From positions 1-49,038 of the IMG/VR virus record IMGVR_UViG_3300021089_000387: a stretch of 49,038 nt of DNA, one strand, 5' to 3'. The DNA is from a virus. The notes below the pieces were generated by a model. It made no database searches, was not told where the DNA came from, and worked only from the letters and a program-made list of their open reading frames with translations. The position numbers were made by a program, and so were the translations under genes. Below, piece after piece: positions 7,981 to 16,335 of this stretch. The stretch's first letter is position 1, and each line of letters opens with the position of its first letter.

Positions 7981-9045
7981 TTAATTTTCTTCTTCTACTT
8001 TTAGTTTATCTAATTGTGTTTCGAATATAGTTTTTCTAGTCTCTAAGTAACCTGAAAATGTTCCAACTACATTTGATTCGAATTCTTCTCTATTTTTAAA
8101 TTTATCGGAGGTTTCAATACCCGCCTTATATAAATCATCATTAATATTATCCTCTAACCAATTTTGAGTGAACTCAGCTATTATATCAGTCATTTGATTT
8201 AATTCGTATGTCCAAACACCATTGTTTTCTGCCATCCAATCAGGTTTTAGATTTGGAACTTTACCGATTACTGGTGTTCGACTCGCCATTGATTCTATCG
8301 GGAATGTCCCTACTGATGATGTATCATCTACCCATACAGAAACAAAAGAATCTTTTAAGTATTCTGCGAACTGTTCTTGATTAAGACCTCTCATGTCTCT
8401 AAATGTAACCCATCTAAATTGTGGGTACTTTAAATAAAAAGTTTTTATTATTTTCATAGTGTCCCTTTGGTCACGAGTATGAATTGAAATGATTGGTTTT
8501 GATGGTACTTCTTTCGCTGAGAACTTTTCAGAAATAAAAGGTGGTATAATATCAAATGTGATATTCTTCATAACGCCCTTAACAAGTTCTGTTTGTTTTT
8601 CACTAGTAGTTATCGCCTTTAGGAAACCATATTGTGACCAAGTTGTACCAGGTTGTAAAGTCTCTAACATATGGTCATAAGCCTGACATGAGATGATTTT
8701 ACCACAAGGTAGATTAGCAAGTTGTTCTAATACGTGACCATATATTTCAGGTACAACAATAAAATCTTCAGGAGAAATCTTTAAATCTTCACCTTCAATA
8801 CTTTCATGAGGTAATTCCATATACTCTTCACCTAACCATTCAGAAACTCCCGTATATTCTTTTGTTTCATGAATGATTATTGGATTAAATCCATTATTTT
8901 TTAGGGTTAAGGCGATTTCATAAGTTTGTCTTACGGAAGCCTTAGCGTTCCCTTTAGTGTCTTGTGTTAAAAAATAAATCCTTACTGATTTATCCGTTAA
9001 TCGTTGAACCGATAGTTCAACTTTTTTTAATAATTCTGTATCCAT
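7981..9045 (-). CDS. GT-B type glycosyltransferase-like protein, 354 aa
   Basis: The sequence has a Rossmann-like N-terminal half (VRIYFLTQDTKG; A-S-V-R-Q-T-Y-E-I-A-L-T-L) and a C-terminal half with V-S-V-W-V-D-D-T-S-S-V-G-T-F-P-I-E-S-M-A-S-R-T-P-V-I-G-K, the E-x-M-A-x-x-x-P-V-I nucleotide-sugar binding pattern of group 1 glycosyltransferases. Substrate unknown. It is followed 5 nt later by a GT2-like gene and preceded by a small unknown gene, all on one minus-strand transcript with PhoH. Confidence 0.7.
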   Translation of the reverse strand: MDTELLKKVELSVQRLTDKSVRIYFLTQDTKGNAKASVRQTYEIALTLKNNGFNPIIIHETKEYTGVSEWLGEEYMELPHESIEGEDLKISPEDFIVVPEIYGHVLEQLANLPCGKIISCQAYDHMLETLQPGTTWSQYGFLKAITTSEKQTELVKGVMKNITFDIIPPFISEKFSAKEVPSKPIISIHTRDQRDTMKIIKTFYLKYPQFRWVTFRDMRGLNQEQFAEYLKDSFVSVWVDDTSSVGTFPIESMASRTPVIGKVPNLKPDWMAENNGVWTYELNQMTDIIAEFTQNWLEDNINDDLYKAGIETSDKFKNREEFESNVVGTFSGYLETRKTIFETQLDKLKVEEEN

Positions 9046-9048
9046 AAT

Positions 9049-9366
9049 TTATATATATTTTATTATTCCGTGTCTTAATAATGTATTAAAAGCAATTTTA
9101 AAGGGAATACTTAAAGACTTTGAAGTTCCCGCACGTATACCTAAGTTATCGTCTATTTCCTCTCTTTCAGTTAAAACGACCTCTAACATCATTTTTATTG
9201 TTTCAAATTTCACTACACTTATGTGTTGAGCAAATTTATCTTCAGAGATTTTTTCAGTTTCTTTTTCAGTGGTTAATTCTTTACCGTCTTCATTTTTAGG
9301 TATATTAACCTCTTTTTCTAAAGCAATAAAGTCAACATAATAGTTTTCTTCTAAAAATTGTAACAT
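9049..9366 (-). CDS. Conserved-looking small protein, 105 aa
   Basis: No function recognised. The protein is acidic, with a hydrophobic helix near its middle (FETIKMMLEVVLTE) and a C-terminus of the form L-S-I-P-F-K-I-A-F-N-T-L-L-R-H-G-I-I-K. Similar endings occur in small proteins of T4-like phages. It shares one base with the HAD-like gene upstream (TAATG), implying coupled translation. Confidence 0.6.
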   Translation of the reverse strand: MLQFLEENYYVDFIALEKEVNIPKNEDGKELTTEKETEKISEDKFAQHISVVKFETIKMMLEVVLTEREEIDDNLGIRAGTSKSLSIPFKIAFNTLLRHGIIKYI

Positions 9367-10016
9367 TATTTTAATTTTAATTGTTTATATAGTTCTTTAA
9401 ATTCTCCAATATCGTTGATGGTGTATTCTGAATTAATATCTTCATTATACGATGTTGTACATTTAATAACTGTTTTATTTTTCGGTTGGTTTATAATATG
9501 ATTTGGGTTGGAAGTAATTAGTATATCAACTTCATCCCACATACTATCTATTGTAATGTTAGAATAAAATTTTATTTTCTCAACCAAACAACCATACTTG
9601 GATAAAAAAAATAGTGTAGCTGGTTTTGACTTACCGATTTCATCAGATACTATTAGTACTTCATGGTCGTCTCTTAAAGTTTCGTATATTTCATTTAAAA
9701 TATTAAAAGTTGGTCCATCTATAGATGGTGAGTGACCAAAAATTTGCATAGCAAAATCGATATAAAAGAATTCAAATAAATCTTCTTTATCTTTAAATTT
9801 AAAATGATTGATTAAATCGTCTAAATTTTTTACAGGTAAATCTAATTCGTATTTAAAGTCATCGACAGATAATACTTTATCAAATTCTTCAGTCTCTTCA
9901 TTATAAACAGAATTATTTTCGTCCTCAAATTCATCAATATAATGTTTTTGATATAATTGTTCTGCCTTTGTGAAAGTGTCTCTAATTACACCATTTAAAT
10001 CAAATGCTACTCTCAT
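9366..10016 (-). CDS. HAD-family phosphatase-like protein (5'-nucleotidase type), 216 aa
   Basis: Motif I is AFDLNGVIRDT (residues 4-14), with the nucleophile Asp and a DxN variant. Motif II/III are suggested by VLIVSDEIGKSKPATLFFL, a Ser then Lys as in nucleotide-handling HAD proteins. DILITSNP resembles motif IV, though one acidic residue is replaced by Ser/Asn. The family hydrolyses phosphate esters, often deoxynucleotides. Placement next to PhoH and within the nucleotide genes fits phage nucleotide metabolism. The unusual motif IV leaves activity uncertain. Confidence 0.6.
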   Translation of the reverse strand: MRVAFDLNGVIRDTFTKAEQLYQKHYIDEFEDENNSVYNEETEEFDKVLSVDDFKYELDLPVKNLDDLINHFKFKDKEDLFEFFYIDFAMQIFGHSPSIDGPTFNILNEIYETLRDDHEVLIVSDEIGKSKPATLFFLSKYGCLVEKIKFYSNITIDSMWDEVDILITSNPNHIINQPKNKTVIKCTTSYNEDINSEYTINDIGEFKELYKQLKLK

Positions 10017-10720
10017 GTGTCGTATCTATCTAATAATTTACTAATCAAAGGATTTCTGATGATATCGTCTGTTTTAAAATCATATGTGCCAACTTTGTCT
10101 AAATTTTTAAATCTAATTGTCGCATCGTATAACCCCGATTGTGTTTTATCTTTATATCTATCCGTTTGGTCAATATCGCCTGATATGAAAAATTTACTAT
10201 TAAAACCTATTCTAGTTAATAGTAATTTCATCTGAGAAGGTGTTGAATTCTGAGCCTCTTCAAAGATTAATATTGAGTTATCAATATTCATACCTCTCAT
10301 ATAAGCTAAAGCGAAAACCTCTATAATATCATTTTCTTTTAATTTTTCTCTAGCCTCTTTACCTATAATTTTATTTAATAAGTAATACGATGGAAAAATA
10401 TATGGGTCTAGTTTTTCTTCTAAATTACCAGGTAATGCTCCTAATTTTTCCTCAGCTTCAACTGCCGGTCTAACAATGATTATTTTTTCATAAGAGTTAT
10501 TTTGGTCCATTAAAAGTTCTACCGCAGCTTTCATTGCGATATATGATTTACCCACCCCCGCAGGTCCTGTACATATTGTTATTTCACTCTCCTTTAATAT
10601 TTCGTGATATTCTTTTTGACTTTCTGATAAAAATTTTTGTTTAGGATTTTTATTAATTATTTTATTTATTAAATCTTTTCTTGGTAATTTTCGTGTACCC
10701 GATTCTCCTTTTCTTGCCAT
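10013..10720 (-). CDS. phoH: PhoH-like ATPase, 235 aa
   Basis: Walker A is GPAGVGKS at residues 52-59. Walker B is ILIFEEAQN, and the family-specific pieces VRPAVEAEEKLGALPGN, DPYIFP, AYMRG and SGDIDQTDR are all present, giving a full PhoH domain of usual phage length. The family has ATPase and proposed RNA helicase or nuclease-linked activity; its role in phages is not settled. It overlaps the downstream HAD gene by 4 nt. Confidence 0.93.
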   Translation of the reverse strand: MARKGESGTRKLPRKDLINKIINKNPKQKFLSESQKEYHEILKESEITICTGPAGVGKSYIAMKAAVELLMDQNNSYEKIIIVRPAVEAEEKLGALPGNLEEKLDPYIFPSYYLLNKIIGKEAREKLKENDIIEVFALAYMRGMNIDNSILIFEEAQNSTPSQMKLLLTRIGFNSKFFISGDIDQTDRYKDKTQSGLYDATIRFKNLDKVGTYDFKTDDIIRNPLISKLLDRYDT

Positions 10721-10738
10721 TATTTCAGTATTGTGTAT

Positions 10739-11821
10739 TTATTTCGTTTTTTCACGAGTGTTTGGTGGTTCACCAAATTCTCTACGATATATTGTATTCC
10801 CTTTATCGGGACTTTCGTATATATAAGTCTTATTGTTTACTTGCTCATTAATCCACTGATATGTTTTTTTCATTCCATTTATTAAAGGTTGGGAAACTTC
10901 CCACCCTATTTTATTTCTATAAAGTTTATTGTCAGAGTTTCTACCTCTTACACCTAAAGGACATTTGAACCCATATTTATCAATAAATTCTTGACCATAT
11001 ATATTACTAATTTTAACATCTTTTTCCGAGATATCAATAGCCATTTGGCCCAACTGATTTATTGTTACCATTTCTTCAGAACCAATATTAACGGGACCAA
11101 TAAAATCGGACTCCATTAATTTAAATATTGCGGTTATACATTCATCTATAAAAAGAAAAGAACGTGTTTGATTACCGTCTCCCCACACTTCTAATGTATT
11201 TTCAGTTTCTGCGACTTTACGACACATTGCTGCGGGAGCCTTTTCTTTACCTCCTGTCCACGTACCCATAGGTCCAAAAATATTATGAAAACGTGCAATT
11301 CTAACATCTAATTCATAATTTCTATTAAACGATAAAAATAGTCTTTCTGAAAATAACTTTTCCCACCCATATTCAGAATCGGGATTAGCTGGATAAGCTG
11401 AAGACTCTTCACAGTTTGGATTTTTAGGGTCTAATTGATTATGTTCAGGATACATACACGCCGAAGAAGAATAAAATACTTTACCAACTTTCTTTTTAGT
11501 ACATTCATGTACCACATTTAAATTAATTAATGCCGAATTATGCATTACATTCGCATCATTATCACCCGTAAAAATATAACCCGCACCACCCATATCTGCG
11601 GCTAATTGATAAACCTCATCAATACCATCCGTAATAACTTGTTCCACTATTTTAGGGTCTCTTAAATCTCCTTTGATAAAATTATCACATATCTCCGTAT
11701 GATTAAAGAACTCATGATTTTTTATGTCACATATGGTTACATTATTACCATTATCTTTTAATCTTTTTGAGAGGTGACCACCAATGAATCCTCCCCCACC
11801 TAAAACTACTACATTTTTCAT
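10739..11821 (-). CDS. GDP-mannose 3,5-epimerase-like NAD-dependent enzyme, 360 aa
   Basis: An extended SDR enzyme. The NAD motif GGGGFIGG is at residues 8-15. The catalytic set is SSSACMYP with Cys122, and Y151-x-x-x-K155. Further regions match plant GDP-mannose 3,5-epimerase closely: FHNIFGPMGTWTGGKEKAPA, WGDGNQTRSF and VRGRNSDN. That enzyme converts GDP-mannose to GDP-L-galactose (and GDP-gulose). Related NAD-epimerases cannot be excluded, but the GGKEKAPAA and RGRNSDN patterns are strong. It is unusual in a phage and lies beside a nucleotide-sugar dehydrogenase, both on the minus strand. Confidence 0.82.
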   Translation of the reverse strand: MKNVVVLGGGGFIGGHLSKRLKDNGNNVTICDIKNHEFFNHTEICDNFIKGDLRDPKIVEQVITDGIDEVYQLAADMGGAGYIFTGDNDANVMHNSALINLNVVHECTKKKVGKVFYSSSACMYPEHNQLDPKNPNCEESSAYPANPDSEYGWEKLFSERLFLSFNRNYELDVRIARFHNIFGPMGTWTGGKEKAPAAMCRKVAETENTLEVWGDGNQTRSFLFIDECITAIFKLMESDFIGPVNIGSEEMVTINQLGQMAIDISEKDVKISNIYGQEFIDKYGFKCPLGVRGRNSDNKLYRNKIGWEVSQPLINGMKKTYQWINEQVNNKTYIYESPDKGNTIYRREFGEPPNTREKTK

Positions 11822-11822
11822 A

Positions 11823-12638
11823 TTAACTTATTGCCCTACCTTTTAGTTTATTCCAATCTTGCTCAGGTCTAACTTCTAAATTAGTTTTCCAGGCGGCACC
11901 TAACACATTCATATTAACACCGACATCATTAGCCATGGAGATTAATGCGTTAATATCTTTAGGAAAACAGGTACCACCAAAACCTAATTTACCGTCAGGT
12001 CCTGGTACATGTAAGTGGGAGTCACCAATACGACCATCCGATGAAAACCCGTACATTGCATCATCCCAATTAACTCCAACTAAATTAGCTAATCTATGGT
12101 ACTCATTCATTAATGACACTTTAGTTGCAAAAAAAGTATTATTCATATACTTTATAAATTCGGCGGTTTTTGAATCAGTATGTATAAAGTGACGATTCAT
12201 AAACCTGTTTGAAAATAGTTTCTCAACCTTATTGGTAATTTTTCTATCTCCACCAAAAATTATTCTAGCTTGAGTTAACATATCTAATTTAGCAGTTCTC
12301 TCAGTTAAAAATTCAGGTGAAAATATTATACTTAAGTGAGGATATTTTTCTTGTAATTTTTCTGTGGTTCCGGGTAACACGGTCGATTTAATAATGTATA
12401 TTGGTCCCTCAACGGATTCTTCAAAAACTTTTTCTATAAAAGATAAATCTTGTCTTCCGTCAACACTCATAGGTGTTGGTACACATACAAATATAAAATC
12501 AGATTTATGGGTTTCTTCTTTAGTATGTGTCGACTTTAGAGGGTCGATATCATACACTCTTATTTCATTTGTTGGTGAAAATGCAAAAATTTGTGATTCT
12601 CCCACAAACCCATTTCCAACTATACCTACTATGCTCAT
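11823..12638 (-). CDS. Short nucleotide-sugar 6-dehydrogenase-like protein, 271 aa
   Basis: NAD-binding GNGFVG (8-13), VCVPTPM (51-57), STVLPGT (85-91), SPEFLTE (107-113) and the catalytic-Cys motif GFGGTCFPKD (Cys224) are intact, as in UDP-glucose and GDP-mannose dehydrogenases. The usual enzymes have about 400-450 residues with a C-terminal nucleotide-sugar binding domain. This one stops soon after the catalytic region, so that domain is missing or encoded elsewhere. The short form has a natural stop and no frame disruption. The substrate cannot be chosen from sequence; UDP-glucose is the usual case. It starts 103 bp from the divergent DegT gene. Confidence 0.8.
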   Translation of the reverse strand: MSIVGIVGNGFVGESQIFAFSPTNEIRVYDIDPLKSTHTKEETHKSDFIFVCVPTPMSVDGRQDLSFIEKVFEESVEGPIYIIKSTVLPGTTEKLQEKYPHLSIIFSPEFLTERTAKLDMLTQARIIFGGDRKITNKVEKLFSNRFMNRHFIHTDSKTAEFIKYMNNTFFATKVSLMNEYHRLANLVGVNWDDAMYGFSSDGRIGDSHLHVPGPDGKLGFGGTCFPKDINALISMANDVGVNMNVLGAAWKTNLEVRPEQDWNKLKGRAIS

Positions 12639-12699
12639 AATTATAATTTTATCCTAAATGTAGTAGACTATTTAAAAATCTAAATTGTTTGTTTATTTT

Positions 12700-12722
12700 T
12701 ATAAGTAAATTAATAACTTATA
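12700..12722. promoter_or_regulatory. Inverted repeat in the divergent intergenic region
   Basis: TATAAGT (12700-12706) and ACTTATA (12716-12722) form a 7-bp inverted repeat with a 9-nt spacer, 19 nt upstream of the aminotransferase ATG and between two divergent sugar operons. It could be an operator. In such AT-rich DNA it may be chance. Confidence 0.25.
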
Positions 12723-12741
12723 GTATATAAAACAACATAAT

Positions 12742-13923
12742 ATGAAAAAAATAGACTTATTCAAGGTATTCATGGCTCCAACAGCGGCTGAAGAGGTAAC
12801 TAAAGTAATCAATAGCGGATATATTGGTCAAGGACCTAAAGTAAATGAATTAGAAGAAATGATGAAAACTCATTTTAATCACGACTACGTATCAACGGTA
12901 AATGCAGGTACATCAGCACTTCATTTAGCTTTACATTTATTAAAAAAACCATCAACAAATCAGGTAGTTTATGAGGGTGTTATTGGTTACGATTCAAAAT
13001 GGCCAGGTTTAGAAGAAGGGGACGAGGTTTTAGCCACCCCATTAACTTGTACCGCATCTAATTGGCCTGTATTGGCAAATAATTTAAACATCAAATGGGT
13101 GGATATTGACCCTGAAACTTTAAATATGGATTTAGATGACTTAGCAAGAAAAATCACACCAAAAACTAAAGTTATTATGTTAGTTCATTGGGGAGGTTAT
13201 CCAAACGATTTAGATAAAATAAAAGAAATACAAGAAAGAGCACATCGTATGTATGGTTTTAAACCTGCGGTGATAGAGGATGGAGCACACTCTTTTGGTT
13301 CAACATATAAAGGAAAAAGTATTGGTACACATGGTAATTTAACCATGTTTTCATTACAGGCCATAAAACATATAACATCTATTGATGGTGGGTTACTACT
13401 TTCTCCACATAAGAAGTTAAACGATAGAGCTAGACTAATAAGGTGGTACGGTATTGACCGTGATGGTGATAGAAAAGATTTTAGATGTGAAGCGGATATT
13501 GAGGAATGGGGTTATAAATTCCATATGAATGATGTCTGTGCGACTGTAGGTATTGAAAATTTAAAACATGCTGACGAGATAATTGAAAAACATAAATCTA
13601 ACGCTAAATTTTACGATGAAAATCTTAAAGATGTCGAGGGACTTACATTATTAAAAAGAGAAGATGGATTTGATTCCTCTTTTTGGATTTATTCTGTACT
13701 TGTTAATGATAGGGATAGATTCTATAAACATATGGGTGACCATGGAATATCGGTTTCTCAGGTACACGAAAGAAATGATAAGCATACGTGTGTTAGAGAA
13801 TTTGTTTGTAGTTTACCTAATTTAGATAAAACTATTGGTAAGATGGTATCTATACCAGTTGGTTGGTGGGTAACCCCTGAAGACCGACAATATATCGTAG
13901 ATACAATTAAAAAAGGGTGGTAA
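12742..13923 (+). CDS. DegT/DnrJ/EryC1/StrS aminotransferase, 393 aa
   Basis: PLP-dependent sugar aminotransferase. SGYIGQGPKV (25-33) and NAGTSALHLAL (54-64) are N-terminal family motifs. VIEDGAHSFG carries the PLP-contacting Asp180. SLQAIKHITSIDGG holds the Schiff-base lysine (Lys209). Length matches the family. These enzymes place an amino group on a keto-sugar nucleotide. The keto-sugar maker is not identified here: the nearby epimerase and dehydrogenase are plausible partners. First gene of the plus-strand sugar operon, directly followed by the GNAT-sulfotransferase fusion (stop and ATG adjacent). Confidence 0.9.
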   Translation: MKKIDLFKVFMAPTAAEEVTKVINSGYIGQGPKVNELEEMMKTHFNHDYVSTVNAGTSALHLALHLLKKPSTNQVVYEGVIGYDSKWPGLEEGDEVLATPLTCTASNWPVLANNLNIKWVDIDPETLNMDLDDLARKITPKTKVIMLVHWGGYPNDLDKIKEIQERAHRMYGFKPAVIEDGAHSFGSTYKGKSIGTHGNLTMFSLQAIKHITSIDGGLLLSPHKKLNDRARLIRWYGIDRDGDRKDFRCEADIEEWGYKFHMNDVCATVGIENLKHADEIIEKHKSNAKFYDENLKDVEGLTLLKREDGFDSSFWIYSVLVNDRDRFYKHMGDHGISVSQVHERNDKHTCVREFVCSLPNLDKTIGKMVSIPVGWWVTPEDRQYIVDTIKKGW

Positions 13924-14955
13924 ATGATATTAAGAAAACTAACTGTAGATGATTTAAACTTTTTAATTGAAGTTAGGAATGATGAGTCAACTAGAAAATT
14001 TTTAGAAAATGATTCAGAATTTACAAGTGATGAATGTAAATCATGGTTTGAATCTTATAATCCTTTATGGTTTATAATTGAGGTTAATGAAGAACCTGTT
14101 GGTTATATTAGAACTAATGGTGATGAGGTTGGGTGTGATATACACCCTGATTTTCGTAAAAAAGGATATGCTAGACAAGCCTATAATTTATATTTAGAAA
14201 ATAAAAATTACGCAACTTTATGGGTTTTTGAAAACAATTTCGCCAAAAAATTATATGAGTCATTAGGTTTTGTAGAAACTGGTGAGGTTAAAATAGTTAG
14301 AGGTGAAAAGTACCTTCATATGAAATATATTAAAGAACCTGTTAGTAAGATTTTTATAGGTGGTTTTGGTGGTACTGGAAGTAGAGTAGTTGCCGAAATA
14401 TTTGAAGGTTTCGGATTTTACGTAGGTAGAGAAATTGGTGCGGATTCATTAGATTTTGGTAAAGGTAGTTTTGTGCAAGAATTTGACGCTTCATGGAGAA
14501 AAAAAGATTTTAAAAGAGTAATTAATTTTGTAAAAAAAAGATTAAAAAATCCTGATAAATTTGCGATTAAACATGGGCATTTTATGTTTATAAATGATGT
14601 ACTTAGAAAAGATTTTCCTAAATGTAAAACTGTATATATTATGAGACACCCAATTGATATGGCAGTGAAGAAAAAGTACATACCCCATAATAAGTATGGA
14701 AATATCGGTATTAACGATTTAGACGGTAAGATAAAGTATTATATAAATGAATCGATTAAGTCTTGTAAAGAGGCCGATTTGGTTATAAAATATGAAGACC
14801 TTTGTTTTGATTTAGAAAATCAATTAAAAATTATAAGAGATTTTATCGGTGATTTAAATTTAGACTTACCAAAAATTAACATTAAACCCTCTAAATCGAT
14901 AGGTCAACAAACTGAATTATATGATAAATATGACACATCAATGTTAGGGTATTAA
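13924..14955 (+). CDS. GNAT acetyltransferase fused to a sulfotransferase-like domain, 343 aa
   Basis: Residues 1-135 form a GNAT domain: the acetyl-CoA loop is HPDFRKKGYARQAYNL at 74-89, with a typical N-terminal LRKLTVDDLNFLIEVRND and C-terminal YESLGF. Residues about 141-343 resemble a PAPS-dependent sulfotransferase: IFIGGFGGTGSR (143-154) fits the 5'-phosphosulfate loop and YIMRHPIDMAV (238-248) fits the 3'-phosphate-binding R-x-P region. A glycan acetylated and sulfated by one protein is an inference. It could instead be a P-loop kinase-like domain. It follows the aminotransferase without gap. Confidence 0.75.
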   Translation: MILRKLTVDDLNFLIEVRNDESTRKFLENDSEFTSDECKSWFESYNPLWFIIEVNEEPVGYIRTNGDEVGCDIHPDFRKKGYARQAYNLYLENKNYATLWVFENNFAKKLYESLGFVETGEVKIVRGEKYLHMKYIKEPVSKIFIGGFGGTGSRVVAEIFEGFGFYVGREIGADSLDFGKGSFVQEFDASWRKKDFKRVINFVKKRLKNPDKFAIKHGHFMFINDVLRKDFPKCKTVYIMRHPIDMAVKKKYIPHNKYGNIGINDLDGKIKYYINESIKSCKEADLVIKYEDLCFDLENQLKIIRDFIGDLNLDLPKINIKPSKSIGQQTELYDKYDTSMLGY

Positions 14956-14967
14956 AAATAAGGGACT

Positions 14968-15645
14968 ATGAATATAAAAAATAACCCAATTGAGTATTAT
15001 ATAGAAAAAATAAATAGTAAGGATAATTTTTCATTTACTCGATGGGGAGACGGAGAATGGTTTTGTACTATTGGTAAAAACGGTCAAAATTGTGATGGTC
15101 ATAAATATTTTCCTGAAATGAGGGAATCTCTTAATAATGCATTAAATAACGATAAGGGTTATTATAAAGCAATATGGAATTTAGACCACGGACAGATAAA
15201 AAATATACTTAATATTTTACTACCATTTATAAAAAACAATAATATAAATATTGATTGGGTTAATGCGGGTATATGGGAAGACTCGGCTCTAAGTGGACAA
15301 TTAAAACCATTAGTTAAATCATTAGAAAGTAGAAACTTTGTTATTGTATCAAGTGATAAATTAAAGAAATTAGATATTAAATATACTGATTTTATTAGTG
15401 TACCATCTGTTAATTGTTTTTTAGATAAAGAAAGAATTAAAAGTGATATGATAAAAATGACGGAAAGATACGATGACGTAGTCTTCGGTTTATCATCTTC
15501 TATGGCGACTAATGTTATTGTAGATGAACTTTATGATGAGATTGGCGATAAGTGTACTATGATTGATTTTGGTTCAATATGGGACCCTTTTGTTGGTCAT
15601 ATAGGTAGGTCATACCATCGAGAATATAAAAATAATAAATTATAA
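14968..15645 (+). CDS. GT-D-type glycosyltransferase-like protein, 225 aa
   Basis: The motif FTRWGDGEW near residues 23-31 matches the R-x-G-D-G-E signature of the GT-D fold (DUF1792-type, as in streptococcal adhesin glycosylation). FVIVSSDKL, FGLSSSMATNVIVDEL and MIDFGSIWDPF fit the Rossmann-like core and its C-terminal part. Substrate unknown. It lies in a run of glycosyltransferase genes and follows the fusion protein by 12 nt. Confidence 0.68.
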   Translation: MNIKNNPIEYYIEKINSKDNFSFTRWGDGEWFCTIGKNGQNCDGHKYFPEMRESLNNALNNDKGYYKAIWNLDHGQIKNILNILLPFIKNNNINIDWVNAGIWEDSALSGQLKPLVKSLESRNFVIVSSDKLKKLDIKYTDFISVPSVNCFLDKERIKSDMIKMTERYDDVVFGLSSSMATNVIVDELYDEIGDKCTMIDFGSIWDPFVGHIGRSYHREYKNNKL

Positions 15646-15651
15646 AAAACT

Positions 15652-16335
15652 ATGGTAAATTATATAGTAAGCATATATTGTGGTAGAAGAAGAGCGGGAA
15701 TACACACTGATTTTAAAATGTTATTAAATAAACATATTGAATTTTTATCTAGTAATCCTGATGATATTGATGGTTTTACATTTGTAATTAACAAAACTAA
15801 TATTGAATATGACCAATATTGTATTGATACGATAAATAAATTTATAGAAAAAAGTAGTTTACAAGGAAATTTATTTACTAGGGAAAATGTAGGTGGTTCT
15901 TATGGTGCTTGGGAAAAAGGGATTATGGAAACATATGGTGAATATGATTATTCTTTTTTGATTGAAGATGATTATATACCTAATCTTAAAAATACGGTAA
16001 GTTATTTTTTACAAAAAATAAAAAATCATAGTTTTGTTGCATCATATTGGGATAATAATCACGCGTCGGTATCTAACGGGTTATTTAAAAATTCTTTAGT
16101 TTTACCTACATTAGAAAAACATAATAGACTTTTTGATTTAAATACCCCAAATAAATCGAGTGAATCTTTTACCGACTATCAGAGAAATTTTTTAAATTTT
16201 GTGGAAAGTAAGTTTACAGATATTACTGATATAGGGTATACTGAATTTCAAAGATGGAAGGATGTGGAATATGTTATTTTTACGAATGATAAACTTCCAT
16301 TATTAATAAAACCAATTAAACAATTTTATGATTAA
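15652..16335 (+). CDS. GT-A-type glycosyltransferase-like protein, 227 aa
   Basis: Residues about 78-105 read ENVGGSYGAWEKGI...YDYSFLIEDDYIP, a typical GT-A context in which the EDD replaces DxD. The N-terminus (YIVSIYCGRRRAGIH) is a beta-strand and loop consistent with nucleotide binding. The protein is shorter than most GT2 enzymes. Substrate unknown. It overlaps the following gene by 8 nt. Confidence 0.55.
   Translation: MVNYIVSIYCGRRRAGIHTDFKMLLNKHIEFLSSNPDDIDGFTFVINKTNIEYDQYCIDTINKFIEKSSLQGNLFTRENVGGSYGAWEKGIMETYGEYDYSFLIEDDYIPNLKNTVSYFLQKIKNHSFVASYWDNNHASVSNGLFKNSLVLPTLEKHNRLFDLNTPNKSSESFTDYQRNFLNFVESKFTDITDIGYTEFQRWKDVEYVIFTNDKLPLLIKPIKQFYD

Noticed and set aside
12658-12741. Possible tRNA or replication origin in the divergent gap
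   Set aside because: No cloverleaf, no T-loop sequence and no iterons; only AT-rich DNA with one short inverted repeat.
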